Below, piece by piece: positions 25,911 through 34,130 of a DNA stretch of 64,000 nucleotides. Origin of the DNA: Oligoflexia bacterium (lineage in GTDB: Bacteria > Bdellovibrionota > UBA1018); the NCBI GenBank assembly GCA_031292385.1, contig JARLHE010000004.1, positions 62,001 to 126,000 on the forward strand, written 5' to 3'. Below the pieces are notes generated by a model, which was not told the DNA's origin, did not search any database, and saw nothing but the letters and a program-made list of their open reading frames with translations. The translations under genes and the position numbers were made by a program. Numbering within the stretch: the first letter of the stretch is position 1; every line of letters starts with the position of its first letter.

Positions 25911-27416
25911 TTAGAAGCCTCCACCGTTTGCAAGCGGAGTCAAGCTCGGCAACGCGGATGACGCTCCCATTCCAGTCATGCCGCCCATGCCACTCATGCC
26001 CATAGTGCTTTGCGGAAGCATTGCCTGAGCTTGCATCATCTGTTGTTGGAGCTGGGCTTGCTGCGTTTGCTTTTGCTGCAGCTCACGAGTCACTTGCGTA
26101 GGCAAGGATTGAACTTGCTGCATGAATTGATAGCTACTCGCGCAGCTTGATGCATTAGCCTGGCCTCCATTGCTGCCGCAAGAGCTCGTGTAAGACTTCT
26201 GGGCGCTCTGCATGAGGCTCTGGTAAGCGGGAATGAAGGTAATTGGCGAATAATTCCCGCTCGTGCCTTGAAGAGCCAGCGCGCCGTATTGCGCCTTGTT
26301 CTGGAAGTCCTGCACACCAGCGGCTTGTTGTGCGCTGATGTTCGGCAAGCTCGCCGCGCTGCTCATGATCGAGTTCGCGCTGGCGTAATCCGCCGCCGTC
26401 GCGTTGGGCTGCGAGACCAGCTTGTTCGCGAGCACCGAGTACGCGTAAGCCGAGTTGTCGTCCATATCCGGGTTGTCGCTCGCGAATTGATCGATCTCGG
26501 ATTTCGCCTGCGCGATCGCATCCGGGTCCTTGACGTCCACCTTTTGCACGTCCTTGATCAGAGCCGCGAGCTTCTCTTTCTCAATTTTCGCGGGATCGCA
26601 GTTCGGAAGCATTTGCGGCAGATCGTCGTCGCTGATGTTGAGCATCACTTGCAACAACGAGCAGGCATCCTGCGCGACGGCGAGCTGATCTTGGTCTTTC
26701 ACACAGTGACTCGATTGCCATTTCAAAGCGTCAAGCTCGGCCTGCCTACGCGCTTGCGCCGCCGAGATCTTATTCGCGCGCAGGGTCGTCGCGCTGGTGT
26801 GATCAAGCTCGTTGCTGCCGATGTTTTCAAAAACCGGGTCCGGGTTGTCGGAGTTCAAATCCTTGTGGAAAATGCCGACTTTCACGTTACCGGCGTGACT
26901 GAGGTCGATGCTTGAGTTCGGCAGGGAGCTGATCGGGGTACAGCTGATGACGTTGCAGTTCATGTGCGCCACGTTGCGCAGGTTTTCCTGGCAAGACTCG
27001 AAGCTTTGATCCGGCTGCGCGGGATTGTAGCTCGGCTCCGAAATTCGGAAGCCCGTCGCGCCGCCGCCGCTGTACTGGGAAATCTGTACCGGGAAATCGT
27101 TCAGGCATCTCGTGAAGACCATCCCGTTCAAGGAGGCGGTCACATTCGAGTGTGTCGCCAAGTCTTTATCGGTCGTGACCGAAATATTCATCGCCTGGAG
27201 ATCGCTCGCGGTGAGCTCGTGCACGTTTTGCACGGCGTCCTGGCCCGTGATCCCGTATTCGCTCAGCGCTTGATCCGCCGACGAAACGGCTTGGGGCGCG
27301 GCCTGCGCGGGCGCCGAAGGGCTTGCTGCGTTCGAGGCACCGCTATCAGCACAAACCGTCGTTGCCGATAACATGGCCGCCGAGATCGGGATAATGTACT
27401 TCAATTTCTTTTTCAT
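25911..27416 (-). CDS. Unknown large secreted protein with Gln-rich coiled region and Met/Gly-rich tail
   Basis: 501 residues, no family recognised. Signal peptide MKKKLKYIIPISAAMLSATT then VCADS. The mature protein starts with an Ala/Pro/Ser-rich linker, has about nine cysteines in its central part (for example CLNDFPV, CNVISCTP, CSLLQVMLN), then a Gln-rich amphipathic stretch (RELQQKQTQQAQLQQQMMQ, about residues 430-455) and a low-complexity tail MGMSGMGGMTGMGASS. A GGAGAG ribosome site precedes the ATG. The cysteines suggest disulfides in the periplasm or outside. Single-gene transcript with its own terminator; a TATAAT-like hexamer near 27546-27551 on the minus strand may belong to its promoter. 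Confidence 0.7.
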   Translation of the reverse strand: MKKKLKYIIPISAAMLSATTVCADSGASNAASPSAPAQAAPQAVSSADQALSEYGITGQDAVQNVHELTASDLQAMNISVTTDKDLATHSNVTASLNGMVFTRCLNDFPVQISQYSGGGATGFRISEPSYNPAQPDQSFESCQENLRNVAHMNCNVISCTPISSLPNSSIDLSHAGNVKVGIFHKDLNSDNPDPVFENIGSNELDHTSATTLRANKISAAQARRQAELDALKWQSSHCVKDQDQLAVAQDACSLLQVMLNISDDDLPQMLPNCDPAKIEKEKLAALIKDVQKVDVKDPDAIAQAKSEIDQFASDNPDMDDNSAYAYSVLANKLVSQPNATAADYASANSIMSSAASLPNISAQQAAGVQDFQNKAQYGALALQGTSGNYSPITFIPAYQSLMQSAQKSYTSSCGSNGGQANASSCASSYQFMQQVQSLPTQVTRELQQKQTQQAQLQQQMMQAQAMLPQSTMGMSGMGGMTGMGASSALPSLTPLANGGGF

Positions 27417-27511
27417 AACTGTCTCTCTCTCCTAAAGCTCTTTCGGGGATCTCTCTCCGGCCAAGGGGCCGATCCCACGAGATGAGTAAAAGCAAGGGGT
27501 AGGCCAATTAT

Positions 27512-27530
27512 GACCCAGTGGGTCTTTTTT
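27512..27530 (+). terminator. Terminator-like hairpin in the leader region of the secreted gene, opposite strand
   Basis: GACCC / GGGTC stem with AGT loop, followed by six T on the plus strand. No plus-strand gene ends here, so it would terminate an unrecognised short plus-strand RNA, or act as part of the minus-strand leader. Confidence 0.4.
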
Positions 27531-27648
27531 AATTAGTGCTTTAATTATAGGTAGTTACAATCAACCTTGCCGGAGCCAGCGTGAATCGTGTTCCGGGTTT
27601 TTACGACGGGTGACCAGGATCTATGCACAAAAAGCCGCCCGCAAAAGG

Positions 27649-27673
27649 ATAAGAGGTAAGCCGTACCTCTTAT
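27649..27673. promoter_or_regulatory. 10-bp perfect palindrome upstream of kdd, sharing the repeat core
   Basis: ATAAGAGGTA and TACCTCTTAT are exact reverse complements separated by AGCCG, 41 bases before the kdd ATG. The inner 15 bases are, on the minus strand, AGGTACGGCTTACCT, one base different from the core of the 35-bp repeats at 17560 and 45511. Candidate operator for the lysine degradation operon, or a third member of the hairpin family. Confidence 0.5.
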
Positions 27674-27713
27674 CGACAGCGCAAGAAACACGGTTTATTG
27701 TCTAGTGACTCTT

Positions 27714-28754
27714 ATGACCCTTAAACCCTCTGATGCGCTCGGACTTCAAAGATCCCTATCGCCGAAAGGCGTACTGCCCCAACAGGCGGATGTCCTGGAC
27801 GCATCGCTGCCGATCGCCGAAGACGAGCTGCTGATCGAAGTCGAAAGCCTGAACGTCGATTCGGCAAGCTTCCGGCAAATTTCGGAAGCCTGCGACGGCG
27901 ACATCGCTAAAATCGGAACCCACATCCTTCAGCTCGTGGGACGCCGGGGAAAACTGCATAACCCCGTAACCGGCTCGGGCGGCATGCTGATCGGGCGCGT
28001 AGCGAAGGTCGGACCTTCGTTTCCGGTTCAGGAAAAGCCCGTTCAAGAAGGCGATCGAATCGCGACGCTCGTTTCCCTGTCGCTTACGCCCTTGGTCATT
28101 CGCTCGATCAAAAAAGTTCATCCCGATCGCGAACGCGTCGATATCGAAGGACATGCGATTCTTTTCGCTTCGGGAATTTTCGCCACGCTCCCTCAGGATA
28201 TTCCGGAAAACGTGGCGCTCGCGGTTCTTGACGTGGCCGGCGCGCCCGCGCAAACCCGCAAGCTCGTTCAGCCGGATCAGACCGTCGTCGTGGTGGGCGG
28301 AGGAGGAAAATCCGGACTGCTTTGCCTCTACGAGGCCAAGCGCCAGAAGAACGTAAAAACCATCGCCCTCGATTACACCCACGAAGCCGTCGAGCGCCTG
28401 AGCTCGCTCTCGTTTGTCGACGAAGTCATTCAAGCGGACGCGCGCAACGCCACCGAAGTCATGGAAAAGGTCTGGGCCGCCACTCGCGGACACATGGGCG
28501 ACGTGGTCATCAATGTCGCCAACGTGACGGAAACCGAAATCGCGTCGATCCTGGCGACCCGGCGGAAAGGCATCGCCTATTTTTTCAGCATGGCCACCAG
28601 CTTTACGCGCGCCGCGCTCGGAGCGGAAGGCGTCGGAGCGGATGTGGATTTACGCATCGGCAACGGCTACACCGAAGGCCATGCGGAGCTCGCGCTCGAT
28701 TTGCTCCGGGAAAGCCCCGAGCTGATGCGCTTTTTCAAAGATCACTACTCTTAA
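27714..28754 (+). CDS. kdd: L-erythro-3,5-diaminohexanoate dehydrogenase
   Basis: 346 residues from the ATG at 27714 (GTG at 27705 possible). Oxidises 3,5-diaminohexanoate, the product of the aminomutases, to 5-amino-3-oxohexanoate with NAD. Signature: LQLVGRRGKLHNPVTGSGGM, IEGHAILFASGIFA and the glycine-rich nucleotide site VVVGGGGKSGLLCL (about residue 190-203). Followed after nine bases by kamD and kamE, the classic order of lysine fermentation clusters. The downstream cleavage enzyme (kce) and ammonia lyase (kal) are not in the window. Confidence 0.94.
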   Translation: MTLKPSDALGLQRSLSPKGVLPQQADVLDASLPIAEDELLIEVESLNVDSASFRQISEACDGDIAKIGTHILQLVGRRGKLHNPVTGSGGMLIGRVAKVGPSFPVQEKPVQEGDRIATLVSLSLTPLVIRSIKKVHPDRERVDIEGHAILFASGIFATLPQDIPENVALAVLDVAGAPAQTRKLVQPDQTVVVVGGGGKSGLLCLYEAKRQKNVKTIALDYTHEAVERLSSLSFVDEVIQADARNATEVMEKVWAATRGHMGDVVINVANVTETEIASILATRRKGIAYFFSMATSFTRAALGAEGVGADVDLRIGNGYTEGHAELALDLLRESPELMRFFKDHYS

Positions 28755-28763
28755 GCGGGAAAA

Positions 28764-30362
28764 ATGGCTCATCTATCGACTCAATCCCTGAATCCGCAGA
28801 GAATCGCCCGTTGCCGCGAGCTTGCCGAAACCATCGCGGTCCCGATCGAGAAAATGATCCAGGCGCACACGACGGTCGCCATCGAGCGCGCGACGCTCCG
28901 CCTGATCGGCGTCGAAGGGGCGATCCGGCAGCAAGACGGTCAATGGTTTCCGGAAGTGAACATCATCATCGAGGATTTGCGCAAAGAGGGCGTTTTGGGC
29001 CGGGGCGCGCTTCGCTGGTTCGTGAACGGCCTTTTGCGCAAGAAAATGGGCGTTGCCGAGCTCGCCACCGCCGTCGCGCACCGGAAAATCCGCCTCACCG
29101 AACTTCCGCAAACGGACCCGCAGACGCTGGAAGCGGAAATATCCCGCCTTTGCGGGGAGGCGACCCAAAACCTGATCGATCAGCGGAAAAAGCGAGACCG
29201 CAAGCGCGCCAATCTCAACGACCCCTTCGATGCGAGCGGAAAGAATGGGCCGCTTCTTTACGTGATCGTCGCCACCGGAAATATTTTTCAGGACGTCATC
29301 CAGGCCCGCGCGGCGGCGCAAGCGGGAGCGGACGCGATCGCCGTTATCCGCAGCACGGCCCAATCGCTGCTCGATTTCGTCCCGCACGGCGCGACGACCG
29401 AAGGCTTCGGCGGCACTTACGCGACCCAGGAAAACTTCAGGATCATGCGCCAGGCCCTCGACGAAGAGGGCGAGAAGCTCGGGCGTTACATCCGCCTGAC
29501 CAATTATTGCTCGGGCCTTTGCATGCCCGAGATCGCGGCATTGGGCGCCATGGAGCGGCTCGACTTCCTGCTCAACGACGCGATGTACGGAATCCTGTTC
29601 CGCGACATCAACCCGCGGCGTACCCTCATCGACCAGCACTTCTCGCGCAGGATCATCGCGCTTTCGCGCATCGTGATCCACACCGGCGAGGACAACTATC
29701 TCACCACCGCGGACGCGATCGAGAACGGGCACCAGGTGCTCGCCTCGCAGTTCATCAACGAGCGTTTCGCGCTCAACGCGACGATGACCCAGGACCTGAT
29801 GGGTCTGGGCCATGCCCAGGAGATGAACCCCGAGCATCCGGACGTTTTCCTGCTCGAAATCGCGCGCGCCCAGATGACCCGCGATATTTTCCCGCTTTCG
29901 CCGATCAAATTCATGCCTCCGACGCGATTCAAATGCGGCGACATCTTCTACAGCCACCTGATGGACGCCATGTTCAACTTCGTGGGCGTGCTCACGGGGC
30001 AGACCATCCAGCTCTTGGGAATGGCGACCGAAGCCATGCACACGCCGCTTCTCCAGGACCGGTGGATGAGCATCAAGAACGCGAAATACATCTTTAACGG
30101 GGCGAAGACCCTCGGAAACGAGATCAGCTACAAACCGGGCGGCAAGATCGAGAAGTGGGCCGAGAAGGTTTTGGACGACACGCTCGCTCATCTCGAGATG
30201 ATCGGGAAGAAAGGCATGTTCAAGGCGATCGAGGAAAAGGCCTTCGCCGAAGTCAGCCGAAAGGAAGAGGGCGGAAAAGGTTTCGATGGCGTGATCGCGC
30301 GTGCCGATGACTACTTCAACCCCTTCTTCGCGATGCTCGACGGAGGGAAAAATGTCGGATAG
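28764..30362 (+). CDS. kamD: Lysine 5,6-aminomutase alpha subunit
   Basis: 532 residues, standard length. With KamE it forms the adenosylcobalamin- and PLP-dependent enzyme that shifts the terminal amino group of D-lysine or L-beta-lysine from C6 to C5. The TIM-barrel subunit is recognisable by STAQSLLDFVPHGATTEGFG then GTYATQENFRIMR, RLTNYCSGLCMPEIA, FRDINPRRTLIDQHFSRR and KFMPPTRFKCGDIF. Starts nine bases after kdd with a GGGAAAA upstream; overlaps kamE by 11 bases. Confidence 0.95.
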   Translation: MAHLSTQSLNPQRIARCRELAETIAVPIEKMIQAHTTVAIERATLRLIGVEGAIRQQDGQWFPEVNIIIEDLRKEGVLGRGALRWFVNGLLRKKMGVAELATAVAHRKIRLTELPQTDPQTLEAEISRLCGEATQNLIDQRKKRDRKRANLNDPFDASGKNGPLLYVIVATGNIFQDVIQARAAAQAGADAIAVIRSTAQSLLDFVPHGATTEGFGGTYATQENFRIMRQALDEEGEKLGRYIRLTNYCSGLCMPEIAALGAMERLDFLLNDAMYGILFRDINPRRTLIDQHFSRRIIALSRIVIHTGEDNYLTTADAIENGHQVLASQFINERFALNATMTQDLMGLGHAQEMNPEHPDVFLLEIARAQMTRDIFPLSPIKFMPPTRFKCGDIFYSHLMDAMFNFVGVLTGQTIQLLGMATEAMHTPLLQDRWMSIKNAKYIFNGAKTLGNEISYKPGGKIEKWAEKVLDDTLAHLEMIGKKGMFKAIEEKAFAEVSRKEEGGKGFDGVIARADDYFNPFFAMLDGGKNVG

Positions 30363-31125
30363 CCGCGTAACCCCGGTCGATCTGAAAAATCTCAAGCCCT
30401 ATGGCGACATCATGGGCGACGGCACCATACAGCTTGCCTTCACCCTGCCGGTCGAACCCTCGGCGGAAGCGCGCGAGGCGGCGGTTCAGCTGGTGACGAA
30501 AATGGGCTTTGACCAGATCAAAGTGGCCACCATGGAAAAGGCCGCCGACGGCTTCGCGTTTTTCGTGATCTACGGCAACATCAAGCATTCGGTCGATTTC
30601 ACGCGGATTCACGTCGTGAAAGTGCAGTCCAAAAAGCGCTCGCGCGCCGAAATCGACGAGATCATCCGGACCAAGATCGGCCGCAAGCTCAAGGTGTTCG
30701 GCGCCTGTACCGGTTACGACGCCCATACCGTCGGGATCGACGCCATCATCAACATGAAAGGTTTCGCGGGCGACTACGGGCTTGAACGTTACCAATGGAT
30801 CGACGCCCGGAACCTCGGCGCGCAGGTGCAGAACGAGGAATTGCTGAAGCTCGCCGTCGCCGAGGGAGCGGACGCGATCCTGGTCTCCAAAGTGGTCACG
30901 CAGCACAATATCCATTTGCGCGACCTGACCGAGCTCATGGCCCGCGCCGAGAAAATGGGCGTGCTCGATCATATCATTTTCGTGGCCGGTGGCCCGCGCG
31001 TCACCCATCCCATGGCTCTTGAGTGCGGCTTTGACGCGGGTTTCGGCACGGGAACAAAGCCCTCGGACGTCGCCAGTTACATTGTCGAAGAATATCTGCG
31101 ACGAAAAGGCATCCCGATCGATTGA
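30352..31125 (+). CDS. kamE: Lysine 5,6-aminomutase beta subunit (B12-binding)
   Basis: 257 residues from the ATG at 30352, preceded by GGAGGG; the longer frame to 30301 is inside kamD. Rossmann-type B12 domain with the base-off motif DAHTVG: H125 would coordinate cobalt and K136 in INMKGFAG would form the PLP aldimine. The 11-residue spacing equals that of His133 and Lys144 in the Clostridium sticklandii enzyme. C-terminus HIIFVAGGPRVTH and GFGTGTKPSDVAS as in the family. Only 28 bases separate it from the AAA+ gene, so aminomutase and AAA+/VWA pair are probably one transcript. Confidence 0.95.
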   Translation: MSDSRVTPVDLKNLKPYGDIMGDGTIQLAFTLPVEPSAEAREAAVQLVTKMGFDQIKVATMEKAADGFAFFVIYGNIKHSVDFTRIHVVKVQSKKRSRAEIDEIIRTKIGRKLKVFGACTGYDAHTVGIDAIINMKGFAGDYGLERYQWIDARNLGAQVQNEELLKLAVAEGADAILVSKVVTQHNIHLRDLTELMARAEKMGVLDHIIFVAGGPRVTHPMALECGFDAGFGTGTKPSDVASYIVEEYLRRKGIPID

Positions 31126-31153
31126 CCGGGTAGAGTGAAAGGAGCAGTAACCG

Positions 31154-32047
31154 ATGACAAAGACTTCAACGGAAATTGTCGGACGAGAGAAAGAGCTGCT
31201 TGGCGTGCGCGCGTGCCTTTCCGCCGGTCGAAATGTTCTTATCGAAGGCCCGGTCGGCATTGGAAAAACGCATCTCGCGCTCGCGGTCGCGCGCGCCCTG
31301 GGCCGCCCCGTCTTTCGCGTCGACGGAGACAATCGCTACACGGAACAAAAACTATCCGGCTGGTTCGATCCGCCCAGCGTGATCAAAACGGGTTTCAACG
31401 CCGAGTCCTTTTTCGCCGGACCCTTGGTTGAAGCCATGCGGGCGGGCGGGATTCTCTTCATCAACGAGCTCAACCGGTTGCCCGAGGGCGTGCAGAACGT
31501 TCTCCTTCCGGCCATCGACGAGGGAATGATCATCGTTCCGCGGCTCGGCGAGATCCGCGCGAAAGAAGGTTTCCTGGTCATCGCGACCCAGAATCCGAAA
31601 GAGTTCGTCGCCACCTCCCATTTAAGCGAAGCGATTCTCGACCGCTTCGAGCTCATAGTGCTCGACTATCAATCGGAGACCGAAGAGCTTCGAATCGTAT
31701 TGGACCAACTGGGAGACTCCAGTGCCCCCGCCCAGGCGCTGTCGCTTGCCGCTGTCCGCATCGCGAGAATCACCCGGAATCATCCGCGTGTCCGGCGCGG
31801 CGCCTCGGTGCGCGCCGCGCTCAGCATCGCGAAAATCGGCTCCGTCTTGCTCGCCTCCGGAAAATCGCTGCAAGAGGCATTCGCCGAGGCAGTTTTGCTG
31901 GCCTTACCCACGCGAATCGAGATCGAACGCGAAGGCGATTCGGCCGGATCCCACCGGGACGAGACGGAGCGCCTGCTTCAGGAATGGACCCAAGAGGCTC
32001 TTCAGGGCGGCCCGGCCGCGGAAACCGAGCAAAAAAAAAAGAGCTAA
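31154..32047 (+). CDS. MoxR-type AAA+ ATPase, candidate aminomutase-maintenance chaperone
   Basis: 297 residues. Walker A GPVGIGKT (residues 32-39), Walker B-like ILFINEL (100-106, Asn where Asp is usual, Glu kept), sensor 1 IATQNP and an arginine-rich LSEAILDRFEL segment: the MoxR/CbbQ class of AAA+ proteins that work with VWA partners to insert cofactors or remodel enzymes. It lies 28 bases after kamE and overlaps the VWA gene. The last codons pass through ten consecutive A (32031-32040) before the TAA at 32045; a -1 shift there would run straight on into the VWA frame. A role in reactivating KamDE is inference from position and from CbbQ/CbbO, NorQ/NorD-type pairs. Confidence 0.85.
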   Translation: MTKTSTEIVGREKELLGVRACLSAGRNVLIEGPVGIGKTHLALAVARALGRPVFRVDGDNRYTEQKLSGWFDPPSVIKTGFNAESFFAGPLVEAMRAGGILFINELNRLPEGVQNVLLPAIDEGMIIVPRLGEIRAKEGFLVIATQNPKEFVATSHLSEAILDRFELIVLDYQSETEELRIVLDQLGDSSAPAQALSLAAVRIARITRNHPRVRRGASVRAALSIAKIGSVLLASGKSLQEAFAEAVLLALPTRIEIEREGDSAGSHRDETERLLQEWTQEALQGGPAAETEQKKKS

Positions 32048-33039
32048 GGCCTGAAGAGCGCTTTAAAAGCATTTTCGCGCAAAGCGCCGATTCAAAGAAC
32101 CAAACGACCCCTACCTTTCTGCCGCCGGAATCTTATCCGGGAAGCGCGGCGCTCAGCGAACTAGAAGAACCCTTCGCCCAAGATCTGGCGAGCGCGAGCG
32201 CCTGGGACGTGGCGATTCGCTACCAGGAGCTGAAACGCCGGGTCGCGCGGCGTAAGCCGGAGGACGCGAGGGCGCTTCGCAAGATGTCGGCCGACGCCAT
32301 TCTCGCCCGCGCCCAGGAAGTATTGGGATCGGTCGTTCATCCAACCGAAATCAAGGTCGCTCTTCTGCGCGAATTGCCGGCGAACGCGGAGCAGCCCGAA
32401 TTCGACTTCGACGAATCGCTTGAAAATTCGCCGCTACCGCTCAGCGGGCGAGCGCCCCTCACCGAGGACGATATCTGGATGAGCTACAGCGTGCACCGCC
32501 CGCAAGGAGTGGTCTTGAGCGTGGACACGAGCCTCTCGATGACCGGCGAAAAGCTCGCGCTTACCGCCGTCGCGATCGCGGTCGTGCTTCTGCAATTCCC
32601 CGACGACCCGGTCGGAGTCGTCGCCTTCGAGAACGAAGCGAAGATCATCAAGCGCCCGCAGGAGAGGATTTCGGTGCATCAACTCGTGGAGCGATTTCTC
32701 GATGTGCCCGCCCAAGGCTATACCCACCTGGAAGACGGGCTGAAGGCAGCCCTCCGGGTCTCTCACGATGCCTCGGCAGCGGGACAAGGGCGCCCCGCAT
32801 CGACCGTGCTACTGACCGACGGAAAATACACCGCGGGCAAAGACCCGGCCTATCTCGCCCCGCGGTTTTCGCACCTCGTAGTCTTAAAAATGGGGCGAGA
32901 AAAGGCGAGTTTCAACCTCTGCCAGGAGCTGGCCCATAAAGGAAGCGGTGCATTGCGGGAGGTCAGTCAGCTCGAATCGCTGCCTCAGATCATGTACGGG
33001 GTGGTTAAGGACCTTTTGCGCGGCCGCTCGCTGGCCTAG
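31984..33039 (+). CDS. VWA-domain protein, partner of the MoxR ATPase
   Basis: 351 residues if started at the ATG at 31984, but this start is inside the AAA+ gene and its first 16 residues (DPRGSSGRPGRGNRAK) look like an out-of-frame shadow; recognisable sequence begins at KKKELRPEERFKSIF, just past the A10 run. No good start lies between there and residue 100. C-terminal VWA domain with MIDAS motif DTSLS (VVLSVDTSLSMTG, about residue 180), threonine in GYTHLEDG and LLTDGK. The central region is alpha-helical and acidic. Either translation is re-initiated at 31984 or the protein is made as a frameshift fusion with the ATPase. Confidence 0.8.
   Translation: MDPRGSSGRPGRGNRAKKKELRPEERFKSIFAQSADSKNQTTPTFLPPESYPGSAALSELEEPFAQDLASASAWDVAIRYQELKRRVARRKPEDARALRKMSADAILARAQEVLGSVVHPTEIKVALLRELPANAEQPEFDFDESLENSPLPLSGRAPLTEDDIWMSYSVHRPQGVVLSVDTSLSMTGEKLALTAVAIAVVLLQFPDDPVGVVAFENEAKIIKRPQERISVHQLVERFLDVPAQGYTHLEDGLKAALRVSHDASAAGQGRPASTVLLTDGKYTAGKDPAYLAPRFSHLVVLKMGREKASFNLCQELAHKGSGALREVSQLESLPQIMYGVVKDLLRGRSLA
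32031..32040 (+). other. A10 slippery run at the AAA+/VWA frame junction
   Basis: Ten A between GAGC and GAGCTAA. Frame 0 reads CAA AAA AAA AAG AGC TAA (stop of the ATPase); the -1 frame reads AAA AAA AAA GAG CTA and enters the VWA coding sequence with no stop. -1 ribosomal frameshifting or addition of one A by transcriptional slippage would fuse the two proteins. A sequencing error in the run is the simplest alternative. Confidence 0.55.
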
Positions 33040-33124
33040 CAAAAATCTTGTTGCGCCGCTACGGAGCGTTGAGGATATATTGAACGGTACGTTACTACGA
33101 GAATAAGACAGAGGAGATATTGAG

Positions 33125-33319
33125 ATGCGCGACGATTACAAGATCAACGGCGAAACCAAGAAAGTCGAAGTCGAAGTCGAAAAGGCGGTTTATGAAAGCC
33201 TGCTCTCGATGGAAAAATATTCCAAACTATCGCGCTCCGAAATCACCAACACCGCACTCCGGCGCTTTATTTCTTCGCACAAGGACTTCCTTCCGCCCGA
33301 AGAACCGCAAAAGCGCTGA
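33125..33319 (+). CDS. Small ribbon-helix-helix-like protein
   Basis: 64 residues with AGAGGAGAT before the ATG. Strand-like start (KKVEVEVEKAVYESLLSM) then a basic helix SKLSRSEITNTALRRFI, resembling CopG/Arc-type ribbon-helix-helix DNA-binding proteins, though the match is by character only. It is 85 bases after the VWA gene on the same strand and could regulate the lysine operon; no toxin partner is next to it. Confidence 0.55.
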   Translation: MRDDYKINGETKKVEVEVEKAVYESLLSMEKYSKLSRSEITNTALRRFISSHKDFLPPEEPQKR

Positions 33320-33320
33320 T

Positions 33321-33986
33321 TCACTCCGCCGTCTGCAACGAGTTGATGATCACGTCAGCCCGCGACGACAAGTCCGGGCTGGGACTCGCGACGGGGCTCG
33401 GCGATGGGGCGGGTTTTGATTGAAAGAAGATTTTAACTTTCAACAGGCTGCTCAAAACCTTATGTCCCGCATCGGTCGAAGCATCCGGTGAGATCAGAAC
33501 TTCCCACTGGCCTGAACTGTTGTTCTTCAAGGTCATCACGACCGAACGAAGCTCGGATGACTGGATATCAGCCTGGCTCAGATCGACGGACAAAAACACC
33601 TCGCCCCCATTTTTCGCGAGCGACGTAAGGTCGATGCCCGCAGGAACCGTGATCTCCGATTCACCCGTGCTCTTTAACGTTTCGAGCTGATCAGAGCTCA
33701 GATCGATGCTCAAACGTGAGGGATCCACCTCAGCCGATTTCGCCCAGAAAAGAAAATCGGACGAATTCAAGAGATCGGTAGTGAGAGCGACGGACACGCC
33801 GGGTTTTTTGATCGTGCTAGTATCCGCCGAAGCGGGCTTGACCACCGGGGTTTGCTGCTTCAATGCCATGGCCGCTAACATATCCCGCGTGACGCTGGTC
33901 GAATTCGGGCTGCAACAAACATTGGCAAGGACCAGGCACGAGCATCCGGTTACCGTTAAAAAACCTCTCAACTTGGCGGACATCAT
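33321..33986 (-). CDS. Unknown lipoprotein
   Basis: 221 residues from the ATG at 33986, which follows AGAGGTG; the frame upstream lacks signal character. Signal peptide with a lipobox-like LVLANVC, so probably lipid-anchored. The rest is Ser/Thr/Asp-rich with beta-strand character (GGEVFLSVDLSQADIQSS, LRSVVMTLKNNSSGQWEVLI) and a Pro/Ser linker near the end (KPAPSPSPVASPSPDLSS). No family recognised. Ends two bases from the stop of the small RHH-like gene, convergent with it. Confidence 0.6.
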   Translation of the reverse strand: MMSAKLRGFLTVTGCSCLVLANVCCSPNSTSVTRDMLAAMALKQQTPVVKPASADTSTIKKPGVSVALTTDLLNSSDFLFWAKSAEVDPSRLSIDLSSDQLETLKSTGESEITVPAGIDLTSLAKNGGEVFLSVDLSQADIQSSELRSVVMTLKNNSSGQWEVLISPDASTDAGHKVLSSLLKVKIFFQSKPAPSPSPVASPSPDLSSRADVIINSLQTAE

Positions 33987-34130
33987 ATTAAACACCTCTT
34001 CGCTAAAAAACCGCATTCGCCTTTCGGCGCGACAGCGGCTATCCAAGTCACGTGCCAAAGAATGGTGCCGAAAAGGGCCCAATGCTTGCGCCAAGATAAG
34101 ACGGCGCTCGGCCGGCCACGATGAAAGGGG

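Noticed and set aside
27560..27713. Lysine riboswitch before kdd
   Set aside because: No L-box core elements or multi-helix junction can be drawn; only the simple palindrome is present, and the operon is catabolic.
28322..30395. Long open frames on both strands over kdd and kamD (591 codons plus, 540 codons minus)
   Set aside because: Out-of-frame shadows of kdd and kamD, whose proteins are canonical; the shadow translations are Arg/Ala-rich without motifs.
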